Source: JAPOUP01 sp965201085
Lineage (GTDB): Bacteria; Pseudomonadota; Alphaproteobacteria; Rhodobacterales; Rhodobacteraceae
Length of the DNA: 64,000 bases
Reading direction: 5' to 3'
Assembly: GCA_965201085.1 (NCBI GenBank)
Contig: CBDAVS010000047.1
Location: 186,001-250,000 of the forward strand
A model generated the notes under the pieces. It did not search any database. It had not been told where the DNA came from and saw nothing but the letters and a program-made list of their open reading frames with translations. Position 1 is the stretch's first letter. Each line of letters opens with the position of its first letter. A program made the position numbers and the translations under genes. This document shows positions 46,678 to 55,398 of the stretch, one piece after another.

Positions 46678-48021
46678 CTACTGGGCGAGCGGCTTTTCGC
46701 CCGAATAATAACCGGCCTCTTCGAGCACGGCTTCCATGCGCGTTGAGATTTCCTGCGCCCCTTCCTCGGTCGAGACCTCACCAAGCATGATCTTCGTGCC
46801 CCATTCCTGAACGATTTCGGTGATTTCAGGCCACTCGGCGAAACGGGGACGGAACTCGGGCACGCCGTCCTGCCAGCTTTCGACCAGGGCTGGAATGAAA
46901 GTGAAGTTTTCCGCTAGCGCTGGATCGGCATAGGCTGACCGACGCGCCGGCACGCCGCCGCGTTCCAGATATTCGCCGGCATTGGCCTTTGAGGTTGCCC
47001 ATTGGATGAACAGCCACGCAGCGGCCTGCTCGTCCTCATCCGCCTGACTCGCCACCGCAAGGGAGAATCCACCCAAAGCCGGTTTGCGGCCCGCAGGACC
47101 TCTCGGTTCGGGCGCGATAGCGACATCGGCGGCGATCTTCGATGAGGCGGGATCAACGACCGTTGAATAAAACGCCGACCATTCGGTGATCATCGCGACA
47201 TCGCCCTGTGCGAATGCGTTTACCGTCTCGGCGTGGTCATAGGCCACGATGCCGTCCGGCATATACTGGATTAGATCCTGACGAAACTTGAGACCCGCCT
47301 GACTTTCATCGCTCAACAGGTTCGATCTGAACTCGTCGTTCAGGAACGACCCTCCGAAGGGCCAAAGCACTCGTGCGAAGCTGTCCGCCGACTGCGTTTC
47401 GTTCCGCTTTGACTGCAGCGCGAACGCGTATTTACCATCCTTGGTCAGAGCCGGACCATAGACATCCTTCAGTTCTTCCCAGGTTTCCGGCGGACGGTCA
47501 AACCCGGCGTCGGCCAGCATCTTGGTGTTATAGAACATCAGACCCGAATAGTTGTCGAAAGGCAGCCCGTAGATTGTATCGTTCCAGCCACCGAACGCGT
47601 TCAGAACCAATGGAAAGAAATCTTCAATATCAAGGTCAGGGTCGATGATGTCGGGGAACTTGGCCTTGATGTCGTCGACCGGCACGATCCATTCGTTCTC
47701 CGCGAAATTGCCGATCCAGACGAGATCGATCAGAGCGATGTCAAGATCGCCCCCGGCAACGAAATCACGTACCTGTTCACCGAGCGCATTTTCATAAGGA
47801 TGCTTGATGATGTTGACCGTGATGCCGGTTTCTTCCTCGAACGCCGGAAGCATCGCTTCAATCGCCTCGTAGCCGGGACGCAGCAGGAAAACGACGTCCA
47901 CCGTGGTTCCGGAATATGGGGCGGCGGCATCCTTAAGGCTCCAGCCATGGCCATCGGCCACAGCGCCTGGTGCGGTCATGGCGGCCACCGCCGCAGACGC
48001 TATCAATGTTCTGAATTTCAT
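46678..48021 (-). CDS. Sugar ABC transporter substrate-binding protein
   Basis: The 447-residue periplasmic protein of the family 1 (MalE-like) solute-binding proteins begins with a signal peptide, MKFRTLIASAAVAAMTAPG with cleavage near AVADG. It has FEEETGITVNIIKHPYENAL, LPFDNYSGLMFYNTKML and LGGFSLAVASQADEDEQAAA with the typical domain-swapping hinges. The ATG at 48021 follows ggaagggagaatc. The divergent promoter region lies upstream. Ligand is unknown; the gene neighbourhood suggests a sugar or polyol. Confidence 0.9.
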   Translation of the reverse strand: MKFRTLIASAAVAAMTAPGAVADGHGWSLKDAAAPYSGTTVDVVFLLRPGYEAIEAMLPAFEEETGITVNIIKHPYENALGEQVRDFVAGGDLDIALIDLVWIGNFAENEWIVPVDDIKAKFPDIIDPDLDIEDFFPLVLNAFGGWNDTIYGLPFDNYSGLMFYNTKMLADAGFDRPPETWEELKDVYGPALTKDGKYAFALQSKRNETQSADSFARVLWPFGGSFLNDEFRSNLLSDESQAGLKFRQDLIQYMPDGIVAYDHAETVNAFAQGDVAMITEWSAFYSTVVDPASSKIAADVAIAPEPRGPAGRKPALGGFSLAVASQADEDEQAAAWLFIQWATSKANAGEYLERGGVPARRSAYADPALAENFTFIPALVESWQDGVPEFRPRFAEWPEITEIVQEWGTKIMLGEVSTEEGAQEISTRMEAVLEEAGYYSGEKPLAQ

Positions 48022-48044
48022 GTGATTCTCCCTTCCGGTACAGA

Positions 48045-48086
48045 TTGACAATCATTTGCATATCACATCATACAAATGTATGGCAA
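48045..48086. promoter_or_regulatory. Divergent promoter with inverted-repeat operator
   Basis: Between the binding-protein gene and the divergent ATPase gene, CATTTGCAT (48053-48061) faces ATACAAATG (48070-48078) across 8 bases, an imperfect 9-base inverted repeat. On the minus strand a TTGCCA (48081-48086) and TATGCA (48057-48062) pair, 18 bases apart, forms a likely promoter for the importer genes that overlaps the repeat. On the plus strand TTGACA (48045-48050) is a possible -35 for the ATPase gene. The local SorC-family protein is the likely ligand; this is inference. Confidence 0.55.
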
Positions 48087-48157
48087 CTTGCTCAAGCCAA
48101 CATTCAGATGTGACGCGATCCGGGTTTCCCGGAGATTGATGGAAGGGAAGACAGGGT

Positions 48158-49171
48158 GTGGCGAAGGTTAGGCTCTCAGGAATAAATAAATTCTACGGTT
48201 CCCTCCAAGCCTTGACGGATGTATCTCTGGAAATCGAGGACGGTGCCTTCGTGGTCTTTGTCGGGCCGTCCGGCTGTGGAAAATCGACCCTGCTACGTTC
48301 GATTTCCGGGCTGGAGGCGATTGACGACGGCATTATCGAAATCGACGGTCGGGACGTGACCAACCTTGATCCCGCCGATCGTGATCTGTCGATGGTTTTC
48401 CAATCCTACGCGCTCTATCCTCACATGTCCGTACGGGCGAACATGGAATTCGGAATGAAGGTGAACGGTGTCGGTCGGGAGGAGCGGTCAAAGCGCGTGC
48501 TGGAGGCCACCAGAATCCTGCAGCTCGATGACCTGCTCGACCGGAAACCATCCCAGCTTTCGGGTGGGCAGCGCCAACGTGTCGCCATAGGCCGGTCAAT
48601 CGTGAAGAACCCCAAAGTTTTCCTGTTCGATGAACCGCTTTCAAACCTTGACGCGAAGCTGCGCGTTCAGATGCGCGCGGAACTGGATTCCCTTCACAGA
48701 GAGCTCGGCGCGACCATGATCTATGTAACCCACGACCAGGTGGAGGCCATGACAATGGCCGATCGGATCGTCGTCCTGAATGGCGGCAGAGTCGAACAGG
48801 TCGGCGAACCAATGGAGCTGTACCATCGCCCCGCTACCGAATTCGTCGCCAGCTTCATAGGATCACCCGCGATGAACATCGCCCCGGCCGACAGCCGGCT
48901 CGGACAGGCCATCGGGACTTCGGACGGAATTGCCACAGTCGGTATTCGACCCGAGCACATCCGTTTCGGAAGCAGCGGTTTGCCTGTCACCATCCGTATC
49001 AAGGAAAGACTTGGCGGAGAAAGCTATCTCTATACGGTGGACGGTGACGGTGCGCAGATCGTCGTCAAAACCGATGGAGAGGACAGCTTTTCGACAGGCG
49101 ACACGATATACCTCACTTTGCCCAAGGATCGTGCTCACCGGTTCAGTCCAGACGGCCGGGCACGTCGGTAG
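48158..49171 (+). CDS. Sugar ABC transporter ATP-binding protein, MsmX/UgpC type
   Basis: The 337-residue ATPase of the carbohydrate importer starts at GTG. It has Walker A FVGPSGCGKSTLLR, the Q-loop VFQSYALYPHMS, signature LSGGQRQRVAIGRSI, Walker B VFLFDEPLSNLDAKLRVQ and the His loop IYVTHDQVEAMTMAD. A C-terminal TOBE/OB domain has TVGIRPEHIRFG. It is divergent from the binding-protein and permease genes and leads the second operon with the dehydrogenase, SIS and SDR genes. Confidence 0.92.
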   Translation: MAKVRLSGINKFYGSLQALTDVSLEIEDGAFVVFVGPSGCGKSTLLRSISGLEAIDDGIIEIDGRDVTNLDPADRDLSMVFQSYALYPHMSVRANMEFGMKVNGVGREERSKRVLEATRILQLDDLLDRKPSQLSGGQRQRVAIGRSIVKNPKVFLFDEPLSNLDAKLRVQMRAELDSLHRELGATMIYVTHDQVEAMTMADRIVVLNGGRVEQVGEPMELYHRPATEFVASFIGSPAMNIAPADSRLGQAIGTSDGIATVGIRPEHIRFGSSGLPVTIRIKERLGGESYLYTVDGDGAQIVVKTDGEDSFSTGDTIYLTLPKDRAHRFSPDGRARR

Positions 49172-49179
49172 GCGGGTCA

Positions 49180-50595
49180 ATGTCAGGCTGGCGGCGGCAG
49201 ATCATGGATTTGATTTCCCCTTCCGTGGTCCGGTCGCAATCAATGGCGGACGTGAGAATCGGTTCTGGCATTTTGGGTGATGCCGGGGATGTGGCGACCG
49301 GGGTCACCGACTCGCACCGCGCGGTCGTCATCGCGGATGATGCCGGGTTCGGAGCCGCCGGTCAGGCGACCGTAGTGGCTCTTGCACGGGTCGGATTCGA
49401 AACCGAGACCCTGGTCGTGCCCAGTAATCCGTCGCCCGAGGCTTCGTTCGAAGCGGCGGAGCCCTTTCGGGCCGCGCTCGCGGCAGGCCCGGACATGTTC
49501 CCCGTTTCGGTTGGGTCCGGCGTTGTCAATGATCTGGTGAAATACGCCGCGTTCCAGACCGACCGACGTTACATGACGGTGACCACCGCCGCATCGATGG
49601 ACGGATATATCAGCGCCGGAGCGCCGCTGGCCAAAGACGGATTCAGGATAACCTTTTCCACACGTGCGCCCATGGCGATGATGGCCGATCTTGATGTGAT
49701 TTCTTCCGCTCCAACCGAAATGAACGGCTGGGGCCACGGCGATCTGGCAGGTAATATCCCTGCAGGCGGCGATTGGATAATCGCCGACGCACTGGGTGTC
49801 GAGCCCATAGATGATGTCGCCTGGCCCCTGGTTCAGGATCACCTGCGTGACTGGCTCTCGCATCCGGCGGAAATCCTTGAAAACGCCTTCGATGCCGTCG
49901 CCCGGCTGTTCATCGGCCTCACGGTAGCCGGATTCGCCATGGAATTTTATGGATCGACCCGTCCTGCCTCGGGTGCGGATCATCAGATCGCGCATCTATG
50001 GGAGATGGAAGGCCGTTATCACAATGGACAAAGCGTCAGCCACGGCGCTTCGGTGGCTGTTGGCTGCGTGGCGGCGCTGGCCATATATGACTGGCTGTTG
50101 CGTCAGGATCTAACGGCGCTCGACAGCGAAACCCTGCCAGCCCGCGCATCCGACCTTGAGACACGTCCGCGAGCGCTGAAGCGCGACATTCCCAACCAAC
50201 GTGTCGCCGCCAAGGCGGAAGACGAAATCCGCGCGAAGCATCTTGATCCCGTAACACACAGGGAAAGGCTTGAAACCCTGAAACGTGAATGGCCGAGGCT
50301 TCGGTCACGTTTGAGCGACCATCTTGTCCGCCACGACGACATGGCGGCTATGCCGGCCGAGGCAGGTGCGCCGGCATTCGCCCATCAGATCGGAATCTCT
50401 CCCGTTCATCTGCCGCGCACGATGCGCGCCGCGCAGCATATCCGCCGCCGATACACGGTCCTCGACCTCCTGTATGAAACCGGCCTGACCGAAACAGCAC
50501 TTGACGCGGTCCGGCCAATGCTCAATCCCCCGAAAATGAGACCACGGAATGACACTGAAAGAAGATGCCGCCAAAGCGCTGGCCGAAGTTGGTGA
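49180..50595 (+). CDS. Glycerol-1-phosphate dehydrogenase-like (AraM/EgsA) protein
   Basis: The 471-residue protein belongs to the iron/zinc alcohol dehydrogenase superfamily and resembles AraM/EgsA. It has an N-terminal nucleotide-binding part with SVGSGVVNDLVKYAAFQTDRRYMTVTTAASMDGY. EMNGWGHGDLAGN has the position of the metal-site Asp, and the His pair lies in RYHNGQSVSHGASVAVG. AraM reduces dihydroxyacetone phosphate, but here the sugar-importer context suggests a polyol- or sugar-phosphate. The C-terminal 150 residues, after about ARASDLETRPRAL, are highly charged and less familiar. It follows the ATPase gene by 8 bases and overlaps the SIS gene by 47 bases. Confidence 0.8.
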   Translation: MSGWRRQIMDLISPSVVRSQSMADVRIGSGILGDAGDVATGVTDSHRAVVIADDAGFGAAGQATVVALARVGFETETLVVPSNPSPEASFEAAEPFRAALAAGPDMFPVSVGSGVVNDLVKYAAFQTDRRYMTVTTAASMDGYISAGAPLAKDGFRITFSTRAPMAMMADLDVISSAPTEMNGWGHGDLAGNIPAGGDWIIADALGVEPIDDVAWPLVQDHLRDWLSHPAEILENAFDAVARLFIGLTVAGFAMEFYGSTRPASGADHQIAHLWEMEGRYHNGQSVSHGASVAVGCVAALAIYDWLLRQDLTALDSETLPARASDLETRPRALKRDIPNQRVAAKAEDEIRAKHLDPVTHRERLETLKREWPRLRSRLSDHLVRHDDMAAMPAEAGAPAFAHQIGISPVHLPRTMRAAQHIRRRYTVLDLLYETGLTETALDAVRPMLNPPKMRPRNDTERRCRQSAGRSW

Positions 50596-51106
50596 AGTCC
50601 TCGAAGCCGCGCTACCCGATCAGGTCAGTGCGATGACGCCGCCAATCCTGAGCGCAAAGCGCATTGCTCTTCACGGCGTGGGGCGCGAGGGGCTGATGAT
50701 GAAATCGCTGGCCATGCGCCTCTTCCATCTAGGTCTCGACGCACATGTGGTGGGTGACATGACCACTCCGCCGCTATCGAAAGATGACCTGCTGATCGTG
50801 AGTGCCGGACCCGGTCAGTTCTCGACCGTTTCGGCATTGGTTGGAATTGCGCAGGCTTCAGGGGCCGCGACACTATGCGTTACGGCCGAGCCTGACGGAG
50901 AGGTGCCGTCTCTCGCCGATTATGTAATTCACCTGCCTGCGCAGACAATGGCCAGCGATCAAGGGGAGGCCCACTCCGTTCTACCGATGGGCTCCCTATA
51001 TGAAGCCGTTCAGTTCATGTTTTTCGAGATGCTGGTTCTGCAACTGCGCGACGCCATGGAGCTTTCGCCCGAGGACATGCGCGCCAACCACACCAATCTG
51101 GAATGA
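50549..51106 (+). CDS. SIS-domain sugar-phosphate isomerase, 6-phospho-3-hexuloisomerase-like
   Basis: The 185-residue protein is one SIS domain, the fold of sugar-phosphate isomerases. It contains RIALHGVGREGLMMKSLAMRLFHLGLDAHVVGD, a phosphate-binding Ser-rich LLIVSAGPGQFSTVSALVGIA, and PMGSLYEAVQFMFFEMLVLQL. This layout is that of 6-phospho-3-hexuloisomerases (PHI). No hexulose-phosphate synthase partner is present, so a formaldehyde-fixing role is unlikely; isomerising a ketose or aldose phosphate derived from the imported substrate is more likely. Confidence 0.8.
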   Translation: MTLKEDAAKALAEVGEVLEAALPDQVSAMTPPILSAKRIALHGVGREGLMMKSLAMRLFHLGLDAHVVGDMTTPPLSKDDLLIVSAGPGQFSTVSALVGIAQASGAATLCVTAEPDGEVPSLADYVIHLPAQTMASDQGEAHSVLPMGSLYEAVQFMFFEMLVLQLRDAMELSPEDMRANHTNLE

Positions 51107-51864
51107 CCCGAATGGGCTGGACGAACCGATTTTCGATCAAGGGGAAGACGGCTCTGGTAACCGGCGCATCCTCCGGTATCGGGGCCGAAATAGCCGCTGT
51201 CTTCACCGAAGCCGGCGCCCGCGTGATCGGCACCGGCCGATCCAAAGCGCGGCTGTCGGATATCCGATCGAGATCCGGCTGTGCTACGATCATAGCCGAT
51301 ATCTCGACTCCTTCGGGGTGTGAGGCGCTGATGGCGAAAGCGCTTGAGATGGCCCCTCGAATCGACATTCTCGTGAATTCCGCGGGTATTGCCCTGACCG
51401 GCCCCCTCCTCCACTGCAGCGCCGAAGACTGGGACCGCACCATGGCGGTCAATCTGCGCGCGCCATTCCTTCTGGCCAAGGGCGTGGCCCCCGGGATGAT
51501 CGAAGCGAATGCGGGCAAGATCATCAATATCTCATCGCAGACAGGCGTCATCGCGCTTGCGGACCATGCGGCCTATGCGTCATCCAAGGGCGGGCTGAAT
51601 GCGCTTACCAAGTCACTGATGACCGAGCTTGCCCCGCACAACGTTCAGGTCAACGCCATCTGTCCAACGGTTGTCATGACCGAAATGGGCAGGAAAATCT
51701 GGAGCCCACCTGAAAAATCCCGGCCAATGATCGCCGCAACCCCATTGGGACGCTTCGGTGAACCGGTGGAAATCGCTGATTTGGCGCTTTATCTCGCCTC
51801 ACCCGCCTCAAACCTGGTTAACGGCGCTCTGATGATGATCGAGGGCGGGTATTCGAGCGTATGA
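51103..51864 (+). CDS. SDR-family sugar/polyol oxidoreductase
   Basis: The 253-residue classical short-chain dehydrogenase has cofactor motif ALVTGASSGIGAEIA, ILVNSAGIAL, the catalytic Ser in NISSQTGVIA and YASSKGGLNALTKSL (Tyr-x3-Lys intact). PTVVMTEMGRKIW and a C-terminal LVNGALMMIEGGY are also present. It overlaps the SIS gene by 4 bases (ATGA). Context suggests it oxidises a polyol or reduces a ketose. It resembles gluconate 5-dehydrogenase or xylulose reductase types, but the substrate cannot be fixed from sequence. Confidence 0.87.
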   Translation: MTRMGWTNRFSIKGKTALVTGASSGIGAEIAAVFTEAGARVIGTGRSKARLSDIRSRSGCATIIADISTPSGCEALMAKALEMAPRIDILVNSAGIALTGPLLHCSAEDWDRTMAVNLRAPFLLAKGVAPGMIEANAGKIINISSQTGVIALADHAAYASSKGGLNALTKSLMTELAPHNVQVNAICPTVVMTEMGRKIWSPPEKSRPMIAATPLGRFGEPVEIADLALYLASPASNLVNGALMMIEGGYSSV

Positions 51865-52175
51865 AGATACCGCTTCCAGTCGGAAACCCGGTGCCGAGCC
51901 GGGCTCCGACCTTCGGAATCGAATGATGTGTCCTGTGACGGCATACCATGCGCGACCTGTGGGAAACAGCCGCTCCGAGGGCGCGTGGCGCCGGAGTGCG
52001 CAGCGCCTCAGGCGCCACTGCGAATTTCGTTCACGATGGCTTTGCGGAGGAACTCAGACCTTTCGTCACCCGACCCCAGCCCGAAATGGGGATAGCTGTG
52101 TGCGGATGCTGTATCGGAAATCTCTTGATGCGGACCCTCCCGGACCAGACCTATGTCACGAAGTCAGTCTCTCCA
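51865..52175. other. Convergent intergenic region with hairpins
   Basis: These 311 bases separate the convergent SDR and rnj genes. CCCGG (51887-51891) and CCGGG (51899-51903) can pair, and a longer hairpin lies at 51999-52022. No gene is recognised. Confidence 0.55.
51999..52022. terminator. Possible bidirectional terminator
   Basis: CGCAG CGCCT (51999-52008) can pair with AGGCG (52010-52014) and CTGCG (52018-52022), with a 3-base bulge. It is followed by aatttcgtt. Its place between two converging genes suits a terminator, though no strong T run is present. Confidence 0.35.
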
Positions 52176-53840
52176 TCAGTCAGTCCAGGCGACCACCACC
52201 GTTACCTCAGGCCTCTTGCCAATCTCCGCCACCGCGATTTTCCGCACCACGGACCGAACCAGAGCCTCCACCGCTTCGTCGTCCAGCAGAACCTTGCGTC
52301 GCTCGCGACCGAGCGCACGTATCAAACCGCGGTCCAGCGCTTCCTGTAGCGGCGCACCCGACCGACCGGTTGCCGCCAACCCCGTGATCCCGCTCCACGT
52401 CTCGGTCTGCCCGCCGTCAGGGTCAATCTGGACCTCCACATGCACGTGTCCGTTCAGTGCCATGCGGATACGGTCCCGCACCACAAATGATTTCGCATCC
52501 ACCAGAACCGTGCCATCAAGATAGGCCCGTCCGGACTCAATCCGCTCGGTGACGGATGGAAAATCCCCGGTAAGGTCCACAATGTCGCCGTTGGTCGCGA
52601 CTATGGCACCGCGTCCGTTCTCTCGGGCCAGCTTCATATGTTCGGAAAGCATCCGATGCTCACCATGCATGGGGATCACCATCCGAGCATCTGTAAGCGT
52701 GTGCATCTCCTCCAGATCCGGGCGGTTCGCATGGCCCGACACATGGTACCGGTCGGTCGAATCGTCGATCACCTCAACGCCCCTTTCACTGAGACCGTTC
52801 ACGATGCGGAGCACATCTCGCTCGTTGCCGGGAATGGTCTTGGACGAGAACAGGAACGTATCGCCCTCCTTTAGCTCGAAACCCCGGTATTTGCCCCTGC
52901 TGAGTTGTGCGGTGGCGGCACGACGCTCGCCCTGGCTTCCGGTCGCAAGCAGCAATAGGTGTTCCCGCGGAATGTCCCTAGCGTCTTCAGGTGCGACTGC
53001 TTTGGGAAACCCCCTAAGTATACCCGTCTCCGTTCCGACATCGACCATCCGCCGCATGGCGCGCCCGAGCAGCACGACGGATCGCCCCACCTTCCGACCG
53101 GCCTCGGCCAGTGTCTTCAGACGGGCGATGTTCGAGGCGAATGTCGTGGCCACCATCATCCCCGTAGCCGACGCGAAAAGTGCCTCGACATCCCCGGAAA
53201 GTGTCGATTCCGATCGGCCAGGCCTGGGCGAGAATACGTTCGTCGAGTCGCAGACCAAAGCATGGATGCTAGGTTTCGCCACCTCGGCCCAGAGCGCACG
53301 GTCGAACGGCTCTCCTACCACCGGTGTGGCATCAAGCTTGAAATCACCCGTGTGAAGGATCCGACCGGCCGGTGTATCAATCACCAGCGCCGAACTCTCC
53401 GGTATCGAATGCGACACCGGCAGCATACCGACCCTGAACGGTCCCGCCGTTACCGCTTTCGGCCAGGCTGAAACGGTCTCGATGTTTTCGGGAGCCACTC
53501 CGCATTCCTCGAGTTTCATCCGTCCGAGATGGGCGGTGAACGCCCGGGCGTATACAGGTGCCCGAAGCCTGTCCCAGAGATACCCCAGGGCGCCGATATG
53601 ATCCTCATGTGCATGGGTGATGAATATCGCTTCGATCCGGTCCCGGCGCTCCGCCAGCCACGCGATATTCGGAAAGACAAGGTCAACACCGGGACTCGTG
53701 TCCATATCCGGAAACGTCACGCCGACATCGACCACGATCAGTCGTTCCCTGTCTTCGGGACCGTATCCGTAGACATAGGAATTCATTCCCACTTCGCCCG
53801 CGCCACCAAGCGGCAGGTAGATCAGCCTGCTATCCGCCAT
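52176..53840 (-). CDS. rnj: Ribonuclease J
   Basis: RNase J is a metallo-beta-lactamase/beta-CASP nuclease with endo- and 5'-exonuclease activity in mRNA decay and rRNA maturation. The 554-residue protein has the metal motif ITHAHEDHIGALGYLWDRL, LPVSHSIPESSALVIDTPAGRILHTGDFKLD (later metal ligands), the beta-CASP part with VCDSTNVFSPRPGRSES and LLATGSQGERRAATAQLSRG, and HVSGHANRPDLEEM near the third metal region. It is the last gene of the nuo-birA-coaX-rnj run and starts 2 bases after the coaX stop. Confidence 0.94.
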   Translation of the reverse strand: MADSRLIYLPLGGAGEVGMNSYVYGYGPEDRERLIVVDVGVTFPDMDTSPGVDLVFPNIAWLAERRDRIEAIFITHAHEDHIGALGYLWDRLRAPVYARAFTAHLGRMKLEECGVAPENIETVSAWPKAVTAGPFRVGMLPVSHSIPESSALVIDTPAGRILHTGDFKLDATPVVGEPFDRALWAEVAKPSIHALVCDSTNVFSPRPGRSESTLSGDVEALFASATGMMVATTFASNIARLKTLAEAGRKVGRSVVLLGRAMRRMVDVGTETGILRGFPKAVAPEDARDIPREHLLLLATGSQGERRAATAQLSRGKYRGFELKEGDTFLFSSKTIPGNERDVLRIVNGLSERGVEVIDDSTDRYHVSGHANRPDLEEMHTLTDARMVIPMHGEHRMLSEHMKLARENGRGAIVATNGDIVDLTGDFPSVTERIESGRAYLDGTVLVDAKSFVVRDRIRMALNGHVHVEVQIDPDGGQTETWSGITGLAATGRSGAPLQEALDRGLIRALGRERRKVLLDDEAVEALVRSVVRKIAVAEIGKRPEVTVVVAWTD

Positions 53841-53842
53841 AC

Positions 53843-54619
53843 CTATTCATTCTCCCTGTTGTGGCGGTGAATCACCATGAGCCCGTGCATTGTCAGATCC
53901 TCTTCGATCAGATCGAAGAGCAGCGCATCGCCCTGTGCGAATAGCGGCGCGAGCCCCCCCGTGCCTATGACCCGCATTTCGGTTCGGTATTCGTCCTTGA
54001 TACGTGCCGTGATTTCCTGGACCAGACCGACATATCCCCAGAATACCCCCGACTGCATGCAGGCGACCGTGTTGGTGCCGATCACCCTCCGGGGCTTCGT
54101 TACGTCCACATGCGGAAGCGCGGCCGCCGCGGCGTGAAGCGCTTCAAGGCTGAGATTCACCCCCGGCGCGATGACACCGCCCACATAGGCGCCATCACCC
54201 GCGACCACATCGAAAGTGGTCGCGGTCCCGAAATCAACGACGACGATGTCGCCTCCATGCCGGTCATACGCACCCGCCGCGTTCACCAGCCTGTCCGGTC
54301 CGACAATGGTTCCCTCATCCACGCGCGGGCCCGCCGGAAGGAGGCAGTCCGGCTTACCGACGACATAGGGTCGGGTGCCGAAATAGTTGGCGCAGAGAAG
54401 TCGAAGATTGAACACGACACGCGGCGCGGTCGACGAAATGATCACTTCGTCGATTTCCATCGGTACGCCCATCCGGCCAAGGAGCGTCGAGAACCAGACA
54501 TAATACTGGTCCGCCGTGCGCTGGTGCTGGGTCATGGTACGGAATGTGGCGCGGAACTCCGTCCCATCCCAGACGGCGAAGACGGTGTTCGTGTTGCCAC
54601 AGTCTATGCAGAGGAGCAT
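53843..54619 (-). CDS. coaX: Type III pantothenate kinase
   Basis: CoaX phosphorylates pantothenate in coenzyme A synthesis. The 258-residue protein starts MLLCIDCGNTNTVFAVWDG, the phosphate-binding motif of the ASKHA fold. It has PYVVGKPD, the pantothenate-binding GPDRLVNAAGAYDRHG with VVDFGTATTFDVV, and GTGGLAPLFAQG near the end. The ATG at 54619 was chosen because the frame upstream to 54838 overlaps birA and has no homology I can recognise. Confidence 0.94.
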   Translation of the reverse strand: MLLCIDCGNTNTVFAVWDGTEFRATFRTMTQHQRTADQYYVWFSTLLGRMGVPMEIDEVIISSTAPRVVFNLRLLCANYFGTRPYVVGKPDCLLPAGPRVDEGTIVGPDRLVNAAGAYDRHGGDIVVVDFGTATTFDVVAGDGAYVGGVIAPGVNLSLEALHAAAAALPHVDVTKPRRVIGTNTVACMQSGVFWGYVGLVQEITARIKDEYRTEMRVIGTGGLAPLFAQGDALLFDLIEEDLTMHGLMVIHRHNRENE

Positions 54620-54630
54620 CCTGTGTCTCC

Positions 54631-55398
54631 TCAGAAGAATACATCCGCCGCAGCGACGGTGCGGCGTGACTCCGGTGTTCGAAGGACGAGCGCACCCGAA
54701 GCGTCGATCGTCTCGAACACACCGTTGATTTCCTCGGACGGCGTACGCGCGGTGACGGTTCGGCCAAGCCGTGCGGCCCGCGTCAGCCATGTCTCCCGAA
54801 CCGGAGCGAATCCCTCGGTCGCGAATCTTCGGTCCCATCGGGCATATGCCGGCGCCAAAGCCGCCAGAAGCTCGGCCGGAGTCACCGCATGGCCCGTCTC
54901 ATGGGCGAGGCATACCGGTCGCAGGGCGCCCGGTTCAATCTCGGCGCCAGCGGGAGCTTCGGCCAGGTTCACACCTATCCCGATGGCCAGATACCGCGAG
55001 GCCTCTCCCTGGCCCAGACCTTCCAGTAGTATGCCCGCCAGCTTGCCGCCGTTCAGGAGAACGTCGTTCGGCCATTTCAGCGCAAAGCCGCCGACATGGC
55101 CGGTAATCGCCACAAGCGCGTCTAACAGCGCCAGACCTGCGACGAACCCGCGCAATGCGGCCGTCGCGGGCGGTTCGCTGAGACGCAGCAGCAGGGTGGC
55201 GGCGAAATTTCCCTCCGGAAACACCCAGCGCCGCCCACGCCGTCCACGCGCCGCCGTCTGACGCAGCGCGTGAATCCAGATCGGCGATACGGTGTCGCAC
55301 ATCCGCCGCGCGGCTTCCGCATTGGTGCTGTCCGTCTCGGCGAGGATCACCCGATCATATCCGGACGGCCAGCCGTCCCATGCGTGCTCAGTTGACAA
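54631..55398 (-). CDS. birA: Biotin--[acetyl-CoA-carboxylase] ligase
   Basis: BirA attaches biotin to the carrier domain of acetyl-CoA carboxylase. The 255-residue protein has the ligase signature AETDSTNAEAARRM, the biotinyl-AMP loop QTAARGRRGRRWVFPEGNF and KWPNDVLLNGGKLAGILLE. The N-terminal DNA-binding domain of the Escherichia coli repressor type is absent, so it acts only as a ligase. The start overlaps the nuoN stop by 11 bases. Confidence 0.93.
   Translation of the reverse strand: MSTEHAWDGWPSGYDRVILAETDSTNAEAARRMCDTVSPIWIHALRQTAARGRRGRRWVFPEGNFAATLLLRLSEPPATAALRGFVAGLALLDALVAITGHVGGFALKWPNDVLLNGGKLAGILLEGLGQGEASRYLAIGIGVNLAEAPAGAEIEPGALRPVCLAHETGHAVTPAELLAALAPAYARWDRRFATEGFAPVRETWLTRAARLGRTVTARTPSEEINGVFETIDASGALVLRTPESRRTVAAADVFF

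Noticed and set aside
50549..51106. Ribulose monophosphate formaldehyde fixation
   Set aside because: The SIS protein looks like a hexuloisomerase, but no 3-hexulose-6-phosphate synthase is present, and the neighbours are a sugar importer and dehydrogenases.
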